A stretch of DNA of 64,000 nucleotides from Pantoea sp. RIT-PI-b (GCF_001187905.1 NZ_LGIS01000033.1:62001-126000), one strand, 5' to 3'. Shown: positions 1 through 8,960, numbered from the stretch's first letter. Notes: a model not told the origin generated them from the sequence alone. Program-made: numbers and translations.

Positions 1-1512
1 CAGCGACAGGTTCACGTCCATGCCTTCCACCTGGAAGTGCGGAATGGCGAACAGCTTGACGCGGAAGAAGCCCGGGTTGTCTTCGATATCTTCCACCAGC
101 ACTTTGGCATCGCGCAGCGGATGTGAAGACTGCAGCTCATCGCCGGGATCGGTCATCTCGGTCACCAGCGTGCGCACCCAGGTGTTCAGCTCCAGCTCCA
201 GCAGGCGGCGATCCTTGGTGGTGCCGATGTTTTCGCGCTGGATCAGCTTCAGGTAATGCGCGATGCGCGACAGCAGGAAGATATACGGCAGACGCGCATT
301 GATGCGGCTGTTTGCGGTGGCATCCGCGGTATCGTACAGCGCCGGTTTCTGCGTCGAGTTAGCCGAGAAGAAGCAGGCGTAATCGCGGTTCTTGTAGTAA
401 GAAAGCGGGATGAAGCCGAGGTTGGCGAACTCAAACTCACGGGTTTCCGGGATCATCACCTCAGACGGGATTTTCACCTGGTTGCCGGTGCCGAGATCGT
501 AGAGATGGATCGGCAGATCCTGCACCGCACCGCCCGCTTGCGGGCCGCGAATTTGCACGCACCAGCCGTTGCTGATGAAGCTCTGCACCATATTGGCAGC
601 AAAAGCGAACGAGGCGTTGGTCCACAGATATTTGTCGTGGTCCGGGCCTTTCACCTCTTCAACGTAGTTGAAGCTGCGCACCGGCACGGTGTCCGGGCCG
701 TACGGCAGACGACCAAGCACGCGCGGCATGGTCAGGCCGATGTAGCGTGAGTCGTCGGTGTCGCGGAATGATTTCCACTTGATGTATTCAGCGCGGTCAA
801 AGTAGTTGCCGATGTCTTTGATCGCCGCCACCTCTTCCATCGAATCTTTCAGGAAGAACTGCGGGCCAACCGAACCGATAAACGGCATGTGCGCCGAAGC
901 GGCGACTTTGGACAGGTTACGCAGCAGCGCCACGTCCTGCGCCGAGGCATCGAACTCGTAAGCAGAGATCACCGCACCAATCGGCTCACCGCCCGGCGTG
1001 TCGTATTCCGCAACATAAGTTTGCAGGTAAAGGCCGCTCTGGATAATTTCCGGCGCGTCTTCAAAGTCCTGACGCAAATCGTCTTTCGACACGTCCAGCA
1101 CTTCGATTTTCACGTTCTGGCGGAAGTCAGTTTTATCCACCAGCGACTTCAGGCCGCGCCACGCCGATTCCACCTTCTGGAATTCGTCGTGGTGCATTAC
1201 CGCGTCCAGCTGACGGCTAATCTGGCGATCCAGCTCGGCGATGTGATGATCCAGCAGGTTTTTATCCAGCTTTTCCACTTTCGCGCCGCTGATTTTCAGA
1301 CGCGTCAGGAAAACCTGCATCGCCGCGGTGACGCGCTCGTCAGCGGTGGCATCCGACATCGCCTGGTTGTCCTGCCAGACATTCAGGTCACTCAATTCTG
1401 ACACCGGATTGAGGTTAATTTTTTCAAACAGCGACGCATAGACGCCGCCCGCCGCAGGGCGATCCAACACGGTGGTTGCGCCATTGGCATGGGTTTCATT
1501 CTGAACTGACAT
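1..1512 (-). CDS. tssC: Type VI secretion contractile sheath large subunit TssC (partial)
   Basis: Large subunit of the T6SS contractile sheath (TssC/VipB/EvpB family), which co-assembles with TssB in the cytoplasm around the Hcp tube. The frame is open from the ATG at 1510-1512 to the window edge, 504 codons; family members are about 490-510 residues, so only a few C-terminal residues should be missing. The translated N-terminus starts MSVQNETHANG and the body contains the characteristic blocks AWRGL, GEPIGAVISAYEFD and FIGSVGPQFF. The last visible residues, VEGMDVNLSL, match the expected C-terminal end. The gene lies 35 bp downstream of tssB on the same strand, the usual tssBC order. Family assignment is very secure. 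Confidence 0.96.
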   Translation of the reverse strand, partial: MSVQNETHANGATTVLDRPAAGGVYASLFEKINLNPVSELSDLNVWQDNQAMSDATADERVTAAMQVFLTRLKISGAKVEKLDKNLLDHHIAELDRQISRQLDAVMHHDEFQKVESAWRGLKSLVDKTDFRQNVKIEVLDVSKDDLRQDFEDAPEIIQSGLYLQTYVAEYDTPGGEPIGAVISAYEFDASAQDVALLRNLSKVAASAHMPFIGSVGPQFFLKDSMEEVAAIKDIGNYFDRAEYIKWKSFRDTDDSRYIGLTMPRVLGRLPYGPDTVPVRSFNYVEEVKGPDHDKYLWTNASFAFAANMVQSFISNGWCVQIRGPQAGGAVQDLPIHLYDLGTGNQVKIPSEVMIPETREFEFANLGFIPLSYYKNRDYACFFSANSTQKPALYDTADATANSRINARLPYIFLLSRIAHYLKLIQRENIGTTKDRRLLELELNTWVRTLVTEMTDPGDELQSSHPLRDAKVLVEDIEDNPGFFRVKLFAIPHFQVEGMDVNLSL

Positions 1513-1547
1513 CAGCATTCTCTCTCAATAGTCCGTTACGGGGATGT

Positions 1548-2045
1548 TTAGGCTTGATCGGTGGCTAACGCAGACAGTTCGCTGCGCAGTTCGTCGCTGA
1601 GGGCGGGATCTTTCAGGATAACTTCCAGCTCCTTGCGGAAGGTGACGTTATCGAGCAGGTTGGATTTGAGGTCGCGCAGCAGATTGCGCATCGCCAGCAT
1701 GGCGCGCAGCTGGGGGATTTGGCGCGCAACCTGCTCCGGCTCAAAGTCTTTCATGTCGCGGAAGTTAAGCGCCACGTTCTCTTCGCTGCCGTCGCCGGCC
1801 AGCGTATTCGGCACGGCAAAGGAGACGGCAGGCGCGATATCGGCCAGCACGCTGTTGAAGTTGTTTTTGTTAACGTTGATTTTTTCGCGTTCAGACAGCG
1901 GGCGATCTTCTGCGCCGTTACTGAAATCGCCGGTCACCAGCAGCTTAAGCGGCAGCTCGGTTTTTTTGGCTGCGCCACCGGTGTGCAGGTCGAGCTTCAA
2001 ATTTATACGGGCTTTAGGGATTTCATTCTGATAAGAGTTGCTCAT
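1548..2045 (-). CDS. tssB: Type VI secretion sheath small subunit TssB
   Basis: Small subunit of the T6SS sheath (TssB/VipA family), 165 aa, which forms the heterodimer with TssC. An upstream in-frame start gives 180 aa, but the ATG at 2043-2045 is preferred: it has an AAGGAG ribosome site about 6 nt upstream and gives the standard N-terminus MSNSYQNEIPKARINLKLD. Family blocks seen are PLKLLVTGDFS, RPLSEREKINV and the LNFRDMKDFEPE segment. It is the first gene of the visible T6SS operon, with an AT-rich promoter region upstream; the rest of the operon would lie to the left of the window. Confidence 0.95.
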   Translation of the reverse strand: MSNSYQNEIPKARINLKLDLHTGGAAKKTELPLKLLVTGDFSNGAEDRPLSEREKINVNKNNFNSVLADIAPAVSFAVPNTLAGDGSEENVALNFRDMKDFEPEQVARQIPQLRAMLAMRNLLRDLKSNLLDNVTFRKELEVILKDPALSDELRSELSALATDQA

Positions 2046-2362
2046 GTTTACTCCTTGTAAAAATGGCGTGGAAAGCACGCGTAGGCACACTTCCCCTGTG
2101 TGTTACCGCGTGAATATATAACTGAATAATTTGGAAGGCAATAAAGCGGAGCGATGATTTTCATCTGATTTTTATAGGAAAATTCTTGCTTCCTAGGTTA
2201 AATCATTGATTGACGCTGGAAGTACACCTAAGATTAATCTCAATGTAATTTTTTTAAATCACGTTGATTTAATACAAGCGATACTTTTACTCGAATAAAT
2301 AATTCAATTTCGCTAATTATTATTGAATTGAGAGGGGTGAGGCTTGTCAGTTGCGGAAAAGA
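2046..2362. other. AT-rich intergenic region upstream of tssB
   Basis: About 320 bp without a gene between the tssB start and the end of the ABC operon. It is strikingly AT-rich from 2110 to 2330 compared with its flanks, as expected for a promoter, and possibly an H-NS-silenced one, in front of T6SS genes. I see no clear operator; a -24/-12 element was looked for and not found. Confidence 0.5.
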
Positions 2363-2388
2363 GCACCAGCTCAGTTGAAAGCTGGTGC
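2363..2388 (-). terminator. Intrinsic terminator of the amino-acid ABC operon
   Basis: Inverted arms GCACCAGCT and AGCTGGTGC separated by an 8-nt loop. Read on the minus strand the hairpin is followed by TCTTTTCC. It lies about 20 bp after the stop of the ATPase gene, the last gene of the operon. Confidence 0.75.
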
Positions 2389-2408
2389 AAAGGGGAGTTA
2401 TCGGCAGG

Positions 2409-3185
2409 TTAACTGTTGCGCTGTAAGTGACTGCTTACAAATGCGCGGCAGCGCGGGGAGATGGGATCGCTAAATACCTGCTGCGGCGAACCGGCTTCCT
2501 CAATCTTGCCCTGATGCAGGAACACCGCTTTGTTCGACACATCGCGCGCGAAGCCCATTTCATGCGTCACAATAATCATGGTGCGCCCCTCTTCGGCCAG
2601 GCTACGAATCACGCGCAGCACTTCACCTACCAGCTCAGGATCCAGCGCCGACGTTGGCTCATCGAACAGAATCGCTTTCGGCTGTTGCGCCAGCGCTCGA
2701 GCAATCGCGACGCGTTGCTGCTGGCCACCAGAAAGTTGCGACGGCCAGGCATTGCGCTTTTCGTACAAACCTACCTTATGCAGCAGCGCCTCAGCCTCTT
2801 CTATCGCCTCTTTACTGCTGCGCTTTTGCACATGTACCGGCGCTTCGATGATGTTCTGCAATACCGTTTTGTGTGGCCATAGGTTGAAGCTCTGGAAGAC
2901 AAAACCCAGCTGCATGCGCATCAACTTGATACGACGCTGCTGTTCGCGGCTGAGCTTCTCATCGGGATTATCGATAGTGACCACTTCGTCGCCCACCACA
3001 ATTTCGCCGCCCTGCGGTACTTCCAAAAACGGAATGCAGCGCAACAGGGTACTTTTGCCTGAACCGCTGGCACCAATCAGCGAAATCACGTCGCCATCCT
3101 GCGCCGTCAGGCTGATGTCGTGCAGCACTTCGTGCCCGCTATAACTTTTTCTGAGATGGCTCAGGGCAATAGTGGGTTTACTCAT
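2409..3185 (-). CDS. Polar amino-acid ABC transporter ATP-binding protein (HisP/GlnQ type)
   Basis: ATPase of a polar amino-acid importer, 258 aa, the usual length of the HisP/GlnQ/ArtP group. Walker A GASGSGKS is at residues 38-45, a Q-loop in VFQSFNLWPH at 96-105, signature LSGGQQQR at 151-158, Walker B AILFDEP at 171-177 and the switch histidine in VTHEMGFARD. The start overlaps the end of the upstream permease gene by 4 nt, indicating translational coupling. It is the last gene of a four-gene importer operon behind an amidohydrolase. The substrate cannot be fixed from sequence; a cationic amino acid or an opine-like compound is plausible from the HisJ-like binding protein and the hydrolase. 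Confidence 0.9.
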   Translation of the reverse strand: MSKPTIALSHLRKSYSGHEVLHDISLTAQDGDVISLIGASGSGKSTLLRCIPFLEVPQGGEIVVGDEVVTIDNPDEKLSREQQRRIKLMRMQLGFVFQSFNLWPHKTVLQNIIEAPVHVQKRSSKEAIEEAEALLHKVGLYEKRNAWPSQLSGGQQQRVAIARALAQQPKAILFDEPTSALDPELVGEVLRVIRSLAEEGRTMIIVTHEMGFARDVSNKAVFLHQGKIEEAGSPQQVFSDPISPRCRAFVSSHLQRNS

Positions 3186-3868
3186 GGACGTGCTCCAACG
3201 TGATAAGGGGACAAACGGCGCTCCAGCAGCGCCACCGCTTTACTCACCAGCACGGTCAGTAGCAGATAGATAATTGCCGCGCTGATAAACACCTCCAGCG
3301 CGCGGAACGTCTCAGAGACGATCGAGTCGGCAATGCCGGTCATCTCCATCAGGCTGATGGTGCTCACCAGCGAGGTTGATTTGATCATCGAGATAATTTC
3401 ATTGCTGTAAGCCGGCAGCGCCTGACGCACCGCCAGCGGCAGCGTGATGCGCCGGAGTACAGTAAAGCGCGACATGCCGCTCACTTTGGCCGCTTCCAGC
3501 GACTGCACGCTCACCGCATTGAGGCCGCCGCGCAATATCTCCGAGGTATAGGCCGCATCGTTAAGCACTAGCGCAATCAAACCGCACCAGTACGGATCGC
3601 GCAGCAGCGGCCACAGCACGCTTTCGCGCACCGCCGGCAAGCTGCCAAGGCCGTAATAGATCATGAAGATCTGTATTAGCAGCGGCGTGCCGCGAAATAC
3701 CCAAACGTAGAAACGCGTGACATAACTGCCAAGCCGATGCTGCCGCAGCAAATTCAGCAGCAGCGCCAATACGCCACCGCCCAATAGCGACAGTAGCGCC
3801 AGGTTGAGCGTCAGCGGCAGGCCGCGCAGTAAAGCAGCTAAGGTGTGCTGCAGGAAAGTGACGTCCAT
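3182..3868 (-). CDS. Amino-acid ABC transporter permease (HisM/ArtM type)
   Basis: Inner-membrane permease of 228 aa in the His/Glu/Gln/Arg/opine family, with about five hydrophobic segments. The EAA loop reads SLEAAKVSGMSRFTVLRRITLP, around residues 125-145, and contacts the ATPase. A strong ribosome site, AAGGAG, precedes the ATG at 3868. It overlaps the ATPase gene by 4 nt and follows the other permease gene by 9 bp, so the two form a heterodimeric channel of HisQM type. Confidence 0.88.
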   Translation of the reverse strand: MDVTFLQHTLAALLRGLPLTLNLALLSLLGGGVLALLLNLLRQHRLGSYVTRFYVWVFRGTPLLIQIFMIYYGLGSLPAVRESVLWPLLRDPYWCGLIALVLNDAAYTSEILRGGLNAVSVQSLEAAKVSGMSRFTVLRRITLPLAVRQALPAYSNEIISMIKSTSLVSTISLMEMTGIADSIVSETFRALEVFISAAIIYLLLTVLVSKAVALLERRLSPYHVGARP

Positions 3869-3877
3869 CGTGGCTCC

Positions 3878-4597
3878 TTACAACCGCGCGCGTTGTTGCC
3901 CGCGCATGGCCACTTTTTCCACATAGCGGAAAACAAAATCGGAACAGGTGGTGATGATCAGATAGATCACCGCGCCAACGCTGTAGAAGAAAAACGGCAT
4001 CTGCGTGGAGTTCGAAGCAGTGGAGATCTGGTTCATGGTTTCCACCAAACCGGTCACTGAAACCAGCGCCGACTCCTTGATCACCGATTGCCACTGATTG
4101 CCCATGCCCGGCAGCGCGGTTTTCAATGCCTGCGGCACAATCATGCGGCGGAACAGCATCAGACGTCCCATCCCGGTCACCGTGGCGGCTTCCAGCGTCC
4201 CTTTCGGAATCGCGTAAAATGCCCCACGGAACACGCTACTTTGATAGGCGCCAGAGATCAGGCCGATGGCGATCGCGCCGGCGACAAAGCCGTTTACATC
4301 GAACGGGCCTTGCAGGCCAAGGCTTTCTCCCACAAACGACACCATCTGACGACCACCAAAATAGAACAGATAGATCACCAGCAGCTCCGGCACGCCACGA
4401 AATAGCGTGATGTAGCCGTTGGCGAGGCGCTGTTGCCAGCGCGCACCGCCAATCTGCATCCAGCACAATAGGCTGCCGAGGATTGCCCCGAGCAGCCACG
4501 CACATAACGAAACGGTGACGGTCACCGTGGCGGCGTTAAGCAACACGCCGCCCCAACCTTCGTCACCAAAACCTAAAATTTGCCAATCAATAGCCAT
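3878..4597 (-). CDS. Amino-acid ABC transporter permease (HisQ/ArtQ type)
   Basis: Partner permease, 239 aa, of the same family. The N-terminus MAIDWQILGFGDEGWGG leads into a membrane segment, and an EAA-type loop GTLEAATVTGMGRLMLFRRM is seen near residues 133-152. It lies 12 bp downstream of the binding-protein gene. Together with the next gene it forms the transmembrane channel of the importer. Confidence 0.88.
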   Translation of the reverse strand: MAIDWQILGFGDEGWGGVLLNAATVTVTVSLCAWLLGAILGSLLCWMQIGGARWQQRLANGYITLFRGVPELLVIYLFYFGGRQMVSFVGESLGLQGPFDVNGFVAGAIAIGLISGAYQSSVFRGAFYAIPKGTLEAATVTGMGRLMLFRRMIVPQALKTALPGMGNQWQSVIKESALVSVTGLVETMNQISTASNSTQMPFFFYSVGAVIYLIITTCSDFVFRYVEKVAMRGQQRARL

Positions 4598-4609
4598 AAG
4601 CGCCTGGAA

Positions 4610-5458
4610 TTACTCTTTAGGTGCGACGTTTTCGCCGAACCATTTTTCAGACAGCAGCTTCAGCGTGCCATCTTGGATCATCGAATTTAACGCGCTATCC
4701 AGCGCCGCTTTCAGCTCAGGATTGTTTTTCTGAATCGCAATCGCCGAGCCCTGGCCGAGCACGCCGCCCGAGAAACCATAGCCAGTGCTGTTCACGGTAT
4801 CCGCATGTTTTTTAACGTAAGCGTTGAGGTTAGTACGAGACGCCATGACCGCATCAACGCGCCCGTTCAGCAGGTCAGCGAAGGTTTCCGGACCGGCCTG
4901 ATAGGTGCGAATCGTCGCCACGTCGGCCAGGTATTTATTCAGGAAGTCAGCCTGAATGGTGGCAACCTGCACCGCGATGGTTTTGCCTTTGAATTTCGCT
5001 TTTAGCGCATCAATAGATTTGGTCATGCCGGCTTCGTCATCCGCCAGCACCACTTCGCCATTACCCGGCAGCGTATCCACCGCGCTGCCCTTCAGGGTGA
5101 CGAATCCCGAAATACTCACGGTGTATTGGCGCGAGAAATCCACCACTTCTTCACGCTTTGGCGTCACGGTCACCGCATCTATCACCGCGTCATATTTGCC
5201 GTCAACCAAACCTGGAATCATACCGGACCATTTCTGCGCCACGATTTCATATTTGAAACCGGCACGTTTGGCGATTTCAGCCACCATATCCGGTTCATAA
5301 CCAACGATTTTGCCGCTTGGCGTCGATTGGTTAAACGGGGGATAAGCCGCTTCAGTAGCGAATTTCAGCGTACCAAAATCTTTAGCCTGTACCAGAGCGG
5401 AAGAGGCAAGCAGCAGCATGCCAACAGAAGCGGTAAACAGTCCTTTACGCATCATCAT
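4610..5458 (-). CDS. Periplasmic amino-acid-binding protein (HisJ/ArgT-like)
   Basis: Solute-binding protein of family 3, 282 aa. A signal peptide (MMMRKGLFTASVGMLLLASS, then ALVQA) with cleavage near residue 25 is followed by the typical FATEAAYPPFN and GYEPDMVAEIAKRAG segments. Three adjacent ATGs (5452, 5455, 5458) could start translation; GAGGT sits just upstream of the first. It lies 22 bp after the amidohydrolase gene on the same strand, so imported substrate and hydrolase are probably functionally linked. Ligand class is a polar or basic amino acid or derivative, by family only. Confidence 0.88.
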   Translation of the reverse strand: MMMRKGLFTASVGMLLLASSALVQAKDFGTLKFATEAAYPPFNQSTPSGKIVGYEPDMVAEIAKRAGFKYEIVAQKWSGMIPGLVDGKYDAVIDAVTVTPKREEVVDFSRQYTVSISGFVTLKGSAVDTLPGNGEVVLADDEAGMTKSIDALKAKFKGKTIAVQVATIQADFLNKYLADVATIRTYQAGPETFADLLNGRVDAVMASRTNLNAYVKKHADTVNSTGYGFSGGVLGQGSAIAIQKNNPELKAALDSALNSMIQDGTLKLLSEKWFGENVAPKE

Positions 5459-5480
5459 AAGACCTCAGAGTTGGTTATTT

Positions 5481-6668
5481 TTAAGAGAGTAAATCAATGG
5501 CTAAACGGGCTAGCGCCTGCGTGCCGGCATGGATACTGCGCTCGTCGGGTTGATAATCCGAGTTGTGCAGATGGTCGTCGCGTCCCGGAGCGCCGGATCC
5601 AATGTGGATCTGGCAGCCTGGCGCACGCTCGGTAAACAGGGAGAAATCTTCGGCCCCAAAGCTGGCGCTCGGTTTAGCAACAATGGCTTTACCAAACTGG
5701 TGCGACAAAATCGGTTCCAGCGCATCAATCAACGCATCATCATTCATCAACGGCGGCACGCCACGTTGATAATTGACCTCAACGCGCACGTTCAGCGACA
5801 GCGCCACGCCGGCGCAGATACGTTTAAACGCTTCTTCAATATGCGCACGTGCGGCAGGAGATTTAGCGCGCACTGTTCCCTGAAGCAGACAGCTGTCGGA
5901 AATGATGTTGTGAGTGGTGCCACCATGAATGTGACCAATGGTCAGCACCGCCGAATTAGCGGGATCAAGTTCGCGCGAAATAATGGTTTGCAGCTGGCTG
6001 ACCAGATTCACCGCCGCAATGATGGGATCGGTGCCCATGTGCGGCCGGGCGGCGTGGGTAGATTTACCGTGCACCACCACATCAAACTCGTCGCTGGAAG
6101 CGGTGCTGGCACCGCGCGTCAGACCAATTTCACCGGCGGCCAGTTCCGGTTTGTTGTGTAGCGTGATGGCAAGGTCAACACCTTCTGCCGCGCCGTCGGC
6201 GATCATCGCTTCAGCACCGCTATCGGGCGTCTCTTCCGCAGGCTGGAAAATCAAACGTAAGGTGCCATGCAGCTGCTCGCGGTAGTGCGGCACAATCGCC
6301 GCGACACCCAGCATGGTGGCGGTGTGAATATCGTGGCCGCAGGCGTGCATTTTACCGGGATATTGGCTGCTGAAGGGCAGGCCCGTTTGTTCGTGAATCG
6401 GCAAGGCATCCATATCGGCGCGTAACAGCACGGTTTTGCCGGGATGCGCGCCAACAATATCCACCATGACGCCGGTTCTGCCGACGCCAGTTTTTGGCGT
6501 CAGTCCAAGGCGTAACAGCTCCTGCTCAACGATGTGAGCGGTGCGCACGGTGTCGAAACCCAGCTCTGGGTGCGCGTGAATGTCACGGCGAATGGCGATG
6601 AGATGCGCTTGCATGCTTTCGCTTTTGGCGCTGATGTTCCTGGCTAAAACATCTTTATGATCGGTCAT
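5481..6668 (-). CDS. M20 family amidohydrolase (hippurate/N-acyl-amino-acid hydrolase type)
   Basis: Metal-dependent cytoplasmic amidohydrolase of 395 aa, the usual size for the M20D/hippuricase group. Metal-ligand motif HACGHDIH covers residues 108-115 (Cys110, His112), the ADMDALP block is at 84-90, and the acidic pair in QPAEETPDSG is near residue 150. A dimerisation domain with HGKSTHAARPHMGTDPI follows. It is the first gene of a five-gene operon with the amino-acid importer, suggesting uptake of an N-acylated or conjugated amino acid followed by hydrolysis. The exact substrate is unknown. Confidence 0.88.
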   Translation of the reverse strand: MTDHKDVLARNISAKSESMQAHLIAIRRDIHAHPELGFDTVRTAHIVEQELLRLGLTPKTGVGRTGVMVDIVGAHPGKTVLLRADMDALPIHEQTGLPFSSQYPGKMHACGHDIHTATMLGVAAIVPHYREQLHGTLRLIFQPAEETPDSGAEAMIADGAAEGVDLAITLHNKPELAAGEIGLTRGASTASSDEFDVVVHGKSTHAARPHMGTDPIIAAVNLVSQLQTIISRELDPANSAVLTIGHIHGGTTHNIISDSCLLQGTVRAKSPAARAHIEEAFKRICAGVALSLNVRVEVNYQRGVPPLMNDDALIDALEPILSHQFGKAIVAKPSASFGAEDFSLFTERAPGCQIHIGSGAPGRDDHLHNSDYQPDERSIHAGTQALARLAIDLLS

Positions 6669-6919
6669 ATTTGCGAAGATTTTTCTCAGGCGCGAGCCTG
6701 GCCTTTATGGCATTTTTATTAAAATTGATTCCGTATTTATTCACAGCATCCAGCAGAATGCAACGCGCAATATTTTTGGTTACTTGCTGAATTTGCGCGA
6801 TATTTTGCTAATCCACTGCGCAAGCAGGATAAAAGCCCATGTCTGCATCATTAAGCAGTTATAACATTCATGATCCACGGCGGATCATCAGTTTTACTGA
6901 TTTCGTTATTGAACAAATA

Positions 6920-7810
6920 TCAGCCGTTAACCTGGGCTAATAGCCAGTCGCGCACCGCTTTCACCGTCGCTTGCTCACGCGGACGCTTTGGCCATACCAG
7001 ATACCAACCCGCATCCAGAGCCATTTGTCTGCTAAAAGCCGCCACCAATCGCCCGCTCGCCAAATCGTTCTGAACAAAATGTGGGCTAGTGAGCGCCATA
7101 CCTTGTCCGCCGATTGCTGCCTCAAGCGCCAGCGCGGTTTGATTGAAACGGAGATGATGCGCGTGTTGCAGCGACAGGCTGGGAAAGATAAACGCGAGAA
7201 ATGCCGGCCACAGGTGATGCCCATCATGCACCAGAGCGTAGCGCTGGAAGTTCTGACTCTCGGCCGGATCGCCCAGCTCGGCCAGTAAGGTGGGGCTTAC
7301 CACCGCCAGCACCGTTTGGCTAAATAGCAATGTAGCATCGAGGCCGGCGCCGAACGGCGGGCGACCATAGCGTACCGCTAAATCAACGCCTTCATGATGA
7401 AACTGAACCAGCCGTTCCGAGGCCAGCACGCGCAAATCGATATCTGGCCAGGCGGCGGTAAAACCCGGCAGGCGCGGCAGCATCCAGCGGCTGGCAAAGG
7501 TGGGCGTCACGCTCAGGGTTAAGCGATTTGGCTCCGGACGTAATGTCCGCGTGGCCTCATCAATCAGCTCAAATGCCTGGCGAATACTGACCGCATAACC
7601 TGCACCCGCACCCGTCAACGCCAGACTGCGCGGCAATCGCTCAAACAGTTTCAGACCCAGGCTGGCTTCCAGCCCACGAATTTGCTGCGCGACCGCGCCT
7701 TGTGTCACGCCTAGCTCTTCCGCCGCCAGACGGAAATTAAGATGACGCGTGACGGCTTCGAATACCTTTAACGCATTCAACGGCGGAAGCTGGCTAAATC
7801 CGTGGCTCAT
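6920..7810 (-). CDS. LysR-family transcriptional regulator (GcvA-like)
   Basis: 296-aa LysR-type regulator. The winged helix is at residues 8-66 (LPPLNALKVFEAVTRHLNF then AAEELGVTQGAVAQQI), followed by a co-inducer domain. PPLNALKVFEA is typical of the GcvA/AmpR subgroup. It lies divergent from the SDR gene with 105 bp between them, so that gene is the most likely target; it also sits about 250 bp downstream of the amidohydrolase promoter region and could act there. Confidence 0.88.
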   Translation of the reverse strand: MSHGFSQLPPLNALKVFEAVTRHLNFRLAAEELGVTQGAVAQQIRGLEASLGLKLFERLPRSLALTGAGAGYAVSIRQAFELIDEATRTLRPEPNRLTLSVTPTFASRWMLPRLPGFTAAWPDIDLRVLASERLVQFHHEGVDLAVRYGRPPFGAGLDATLLFSQTVLAVVSPTLLAELGDPAESQNFQRYALVHDGHHLWPAFLAFIFPSLSLQHAHHLRFNQTALALEAAIGGQGMALTSPHFVQNDLASGRLVAAFSRQMALDAGWYLVWPKRPREQATVKAVRDWLLAQVNG

Positions 7811-7915
7811 CCTGTAGTTTTCCTATCGTCAAGTGACAATCAAACTGACTCTCTGTGGCTGAAATTACCTTTTATACTGGCTTAAATCGATTTTTAATTG
7901 AGAGGATAGCGGATT

Positions 7916-8620
7916 ATGACAGTAGAAAAAGTTGCAGTGATTGTCGCTGGCGGCAGCGGTATGGGGGCGGCAGCTGCCGAAAAGCTGGCAAGTGAAGGCT
8001 ATAAAGTGGCGATTCTCTCTTCGTCCGGTAAAGGCGAAGCGCTGGCAGAACGGCTGGGTGGGTTGGGCGTAACGGGCTCTAACCAATCGGTAGACGATCT
8101 GCACAAGCTTGTGGAACACACGCTGGCACGCTGGGGCCGTATCGATGTGCTGGTTAACAGCGCCGGACACGGTCCACGCGCACCGATTCTGGAGCTGAGT
8201 GATGAGCAGTGGCAGCTCGGCATGGAAACGTATTTTTTAAATGTGGTGCGCGCCACGCGACTGGTGACGCCAATCATGCAGAAACAAGGCGGCGGCAGCA
8301 TTATAAACATCTCATCAGCGTGGACCTTTGAGCCCACCGATATGTTCCCGACCTCCGCGGTGTTCCGCGCTGGTTTAGCCTCGTTCACTAAAATCTTCGC
8401 TGACACCTACGCGGCCGATAATATTCGTATCAACAACGTGCTGCCTGGCTGGATAGACAGCCTGCCGAAAACCGATGAACGCCGCGATAGCGTGCCATTG
8501 CAGCGCTACGGTACGTCTGCAGAAGTGGCGGCGACCATTGCTTTCCTCGCCTCGCCGGGCGCGGCCTACATTACCGCTCAGAATATTCGCGTAGATGGTG
8601 GCGTAACACGCAACGTATAA
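7916..8620 (+). CDS. SDR-family protein with altered catalytic residues
   Basis: Short-chain dehydrogenase/reductase fold, 234 aa. The dinucleotide-binding loop AGGSGMG is at 11-17, NSAG at 81-84 and INISSAW at 130-136. The canonical catalytic YxxxK is not present: in the stretch PTSAVFRAGLASF the tyrosine position is Ser147 and the lysine position is Arg151. The downstream IRINNVLPGWI and the C-terminal RVDGG segment are normal. It may have lost oxidoreductase chemistry or use a different mechanism. It is divergent from the LysR gene. Confidence 0.85.
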   Translation: MTVEKVAVIVAGGSGMGAAAAEKLASEGYKVAILSSSGKGEALAERLGGLGVTGSNQSVDDLHKLVEHTLARWGRIDVLVNSAGHGPRAPILELSDEQWQLGMETYFLNVVRATRLVTPIMQKQGGGSIINISSAWTFEPTDMFPTSAVFRAGLASFTKIFADTYAADNIRINNVLPGWIDSLPKTDERRDSVPLQRYGTSAEVAATIAFLASPGAAYITAQNIRVDGGVTRNV

Positions 8621-8643
8621 CCAGACAATTCCTTATCGAAATT

Positions 8644-8677
8644 CCGCGGATGGATCAGGTCCATTCGCGGCTTTATC
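8644..8677 (+). terminator. Probable terminator after the SDR gene
   Basis: Arms CCGCGGATGGA and TCCATTCGCGG pair with one mismatch around a short loop and are followed by CTTTATCTT, 24 bp after the SDR stop codon. The T-tract is weak. Confidence 0.5.
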
Positions 8678-8827
8678 TTGATTAGCTGTTCATCATTTGC
8701 GCACAAAACCAAGACTGGTCTTGTCGATCTCATTCCTTAAAAGCAGTCAGAATGTTCTCATTCGCTGACAGTATCTTCTTACTACAGCTTGCGAGTTAAT
8801 CATTTAATTTTCGGAACTGAGGTCACT

Positions 8828-8959
8828 ATGCAAACCCTTTTACGCGCTCATTTTTCTACTATTTTTAACGTCGAACGTCACCGTGTTTGGCAACTGGTAT
8901 TGTCCGGTTGCGCGCTGTTCTGGATTTTGGCTGTTGTCGCCGTCATGGCGATTCGTTAA
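8828..8959 (+). CDS. Small YmiA-like membrane protein, 43 aa
   Basis: Short reading frame beginning MQTLLRAHFSTIF and ending VAVMAIR. A single strongly hydrophobic segment, SGCALFWILAVVAVMA, follows a charged stretch VERHRVW. The ALFW core within one transmembrane helix resembles the short E. coli YmiA-family membrane proteins. A GAGGTCACT ribosome site lies just before the ATG. It stands alone between the SDR gene and the convergent AraC gene, from which it is separated by 1 bp. Function is unknown. Confidence 0.65.
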   Translation: MQTLLRAHFSTIFNVERHRVWQLVLSGCALFWILAVVAVMAIR

Positions 8960-8960
8960 G

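Noticed and set aside
256..1401. Plus-strand frames opposite tssC
   Set aside because: tssC on the minus strand has a complete family match; these frames are shadows.
3561..4094. Minus-strand frame of 177 codons across two permease genes
   Set aside because: It overlaps both permeases in another frame and has no ribosome site or family resemblance.
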